Positions 32,056 through 32,896 of a DNA stretch of 32,896 nucleotides are shown piece after piece. The DNA is from Bacteroidales bacterium (GTDB lineage: Bacteria > Bacteroidota > Bacteroidia > Bacteroidales > 4484-276). Made by a program: the position numbers and the translations under genes. The notes beneath the pieces are model-generated. The model saw nothing but the letters and a program-made list of their open reading frames with translations, was not told the DNA's origin and ran no database searches. Every line of letters starts with the position of its first letter. Position 1 is the stretch's first letter. The stretch is from NCBI GenBank assembly GCA_021740425.1, contig JAIOZV010000018.1, forward strand, positions 1 to 32,896, in the 5' to 3' direction.

Positions 32056-32896
32056 ATGTCACTCATTAAATCGATTTCCGGCATTCGCGGAACCATTGGA
32101 GGAAAACCAGGCGAAGGGCTTTCACCTCTTGATATTGTGAAATTTACTTCAGCGTATGCTGAATTTATCAAAGCTGAGAATCCCGGAAAGAAAATCAAAA
32201 TCGTAGTTGGCCGCGATGCAAGGATTTCGGGCGAAATGGTGAATCTTATGGTATGCGGAACCCTTACAGGCATGGGTGTTAACGTACTCGACATTGGCCT
32301 TTCGACAACACCAACCGTTGAAATTGCTGTGCCGGCAGCCTTAGCCGACGGAGGCATTATTATCACGGCGAGCCACAACCCCAAACAATGGAATGCTCTC
32401 AAACTATTGAATAGTAAAGGCGAGTTCCTGTCGGGTGAAGAGGGCGAAAAAATACTTTCAATGGCTGAAGCTGAGAATTTTTACTTTGCAGGTGTGGATG
32501 ACCTTGGTCACATAGAAGTGGATGATTCATACATTAAGAAACACATTCAACAGGTTTTAGCATTGGATATGGTGGATGCGGAAGCTGTTAAAAACGCAGG
32601 CTTTACTGTAGCTGTTGATGCGGTAAATTCTTCAGGAGGTATCGCAATTCCTGAATTACTGGAGGCTCTTGGTGTTGAAAAAATTGAAAAATTGTATTGT
32701 GACCCTACAGGACATTTCCCGCACAATCCCGAGCCACTCCCCGAAAATCTAAAGGACATTTCAAAACTGGTGGCAGAAAAAAAATGTGATGTTGGTTTTG
32801 TAGTTGACCCTGACGTGGACAGGCTGGCAATTGTATGCGAAGATGGAAAGATGTTTGGTGAAGAATATACACTGGTGGCTGTTGCCGATTACATTT
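32056..32896 (+). CDS. glmM: Phosphoglucosamine mutase (5' part, truncated at window edge)
   Basis: The first 280 residues of an alpha-D-phosphohexomutase; the frame stays open to the end of the window. MSLIKSISGIRGTIGG is the phosphate-binding N-terminus, TASHNPKQWNALK the phosphoserine loop with Ser106, and DPDVDRLAI the metal-binding loop. The order and wording fit the GlmM-like branch common in Bacteroidota, which converts glucosamine-6-P to glucosamine-1-P for cell-wall synthesis. Phosphomannomutase/phosphoglucomutase activity cannot be excluded, because the sugar-binding loop lies beyond the window. Confidence 0.85.
   Translation, partial: MSLIKSISGIRGTIGGKPGEGLSPLDIVKFTSAYAEFIKAENPGKKIKIVVGRDARISGEMVNLMVCGTLTGMGVNVLDIGLSTTPTVEIAVPAALADGGIIITASHNPKQWNALKLLNSKGEFLSGEEGEKILSMAEAENFYFAGVDDLGHIEVDDSYIKKHIQQVLALDMVDAEAVKNAGFTVAVDAVNSSGGIAIPELLEALGVEKIEKLYCDPTGHFPHNPEPLPENLKDISKLVAEKKCDVGFVVDPDVDRLAIVCEDGKMFGEEYTLVAVADYI

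Noticed and set aside
1..32896. CRISPR arrays, insertion sequences, prophage genes
   Set aside because: No regularly spaced repeats, transposase or integrase motifs, or terminal inverted repeats were seen in either strand.

Overview
The window looks like ordinary chromosomal sequence from a member of the Bacteroidota, most likely a Bacteroidales/Marinilabiliales-type organism. The reasons are: a secreted esterase with a type IX secretion C-terminal signal; lipoproteins with Bacteroidota-like leaders; a GH97 glycosidase; an rpsF-rpsR-rplI cluster; an aroE-DUF368-TPR cluster; and a recurring promoter element TAnnTTTG, typical of Bacteroidota, found a short distance upstream of many start codons. 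Genes generally lack Shine-Dalgarno sequences, with rplI as a clear exception.

Layout. 1-6.5 kb: the 3' end of a GH97 glycoside hydrolase, a small CoA-binding protein (minus), an acetyl-CoA hydrolase/4-hydroxybutyrate CoA-transferase family enzyme, a DPP III-like (M49) metallopeptidase lipoprotein with a short HExxH motif, and a PQQ-like beta-propeller lipoprotein. 6.7-10.3 kb (minus): an ABC-2 exporter (permease and ATPase) and a T9SS-exported esterase. 10.5-11.3 kb: an M48 peptidase lipoprotein. 11.4-12.5 kb: a decayed two-gene cobalamin photosensor/histidine kinase module. 12.6-14.3 kb: a short-chain dehydrogenase and a convergent Xre/RES toxin-antitoxin pair. 14.5-15.7 kb: rpsF-rpsR-rplI. 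15.8-23.6 kb (minus): a large secreted M14 carboxypeptidase with PKD and CUB domains, an SDR-like protein lacking the catalytic Tyr, an orphan class III nucleotidyl cyclase-like protein, an RhlE-type DEAD-box helicase and two radical SAM proteins. 23.6-28.1 kb (plus): a START-domain protein, rpsA with long acidic tails, and rnz. 28.1-31.9 kb (minus): rplS, aroE, a DUF368 (undecaprenyl-phosphate translocase family) membrane protein and a TPR protein. The right edge is the 5' part of a phosphoglucosamine mutase.

Most genes are housekeeping or envelope functions. aroE, DUF368, TPR and glmM form a neighbourhood linked to aromatic and cell-wall precursor supply. No CRISPR array, prophage, transposase, tRNA or rRNA gene was recognised. 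The parts that most deserve a second look are the photosensor relic, in which the first nonsense codon sits exactly on the signature Trp; the orphan cyclase-like protein; the toxin-antitoxin promoter with helically phased repeats; and several enzymes with altered signature residues (HEVSH DPP III, Tyr-less SDR, CX4CX2C radical SAM).

All family assignments come from reading translated sequence and recalling family motifs; no search was run.
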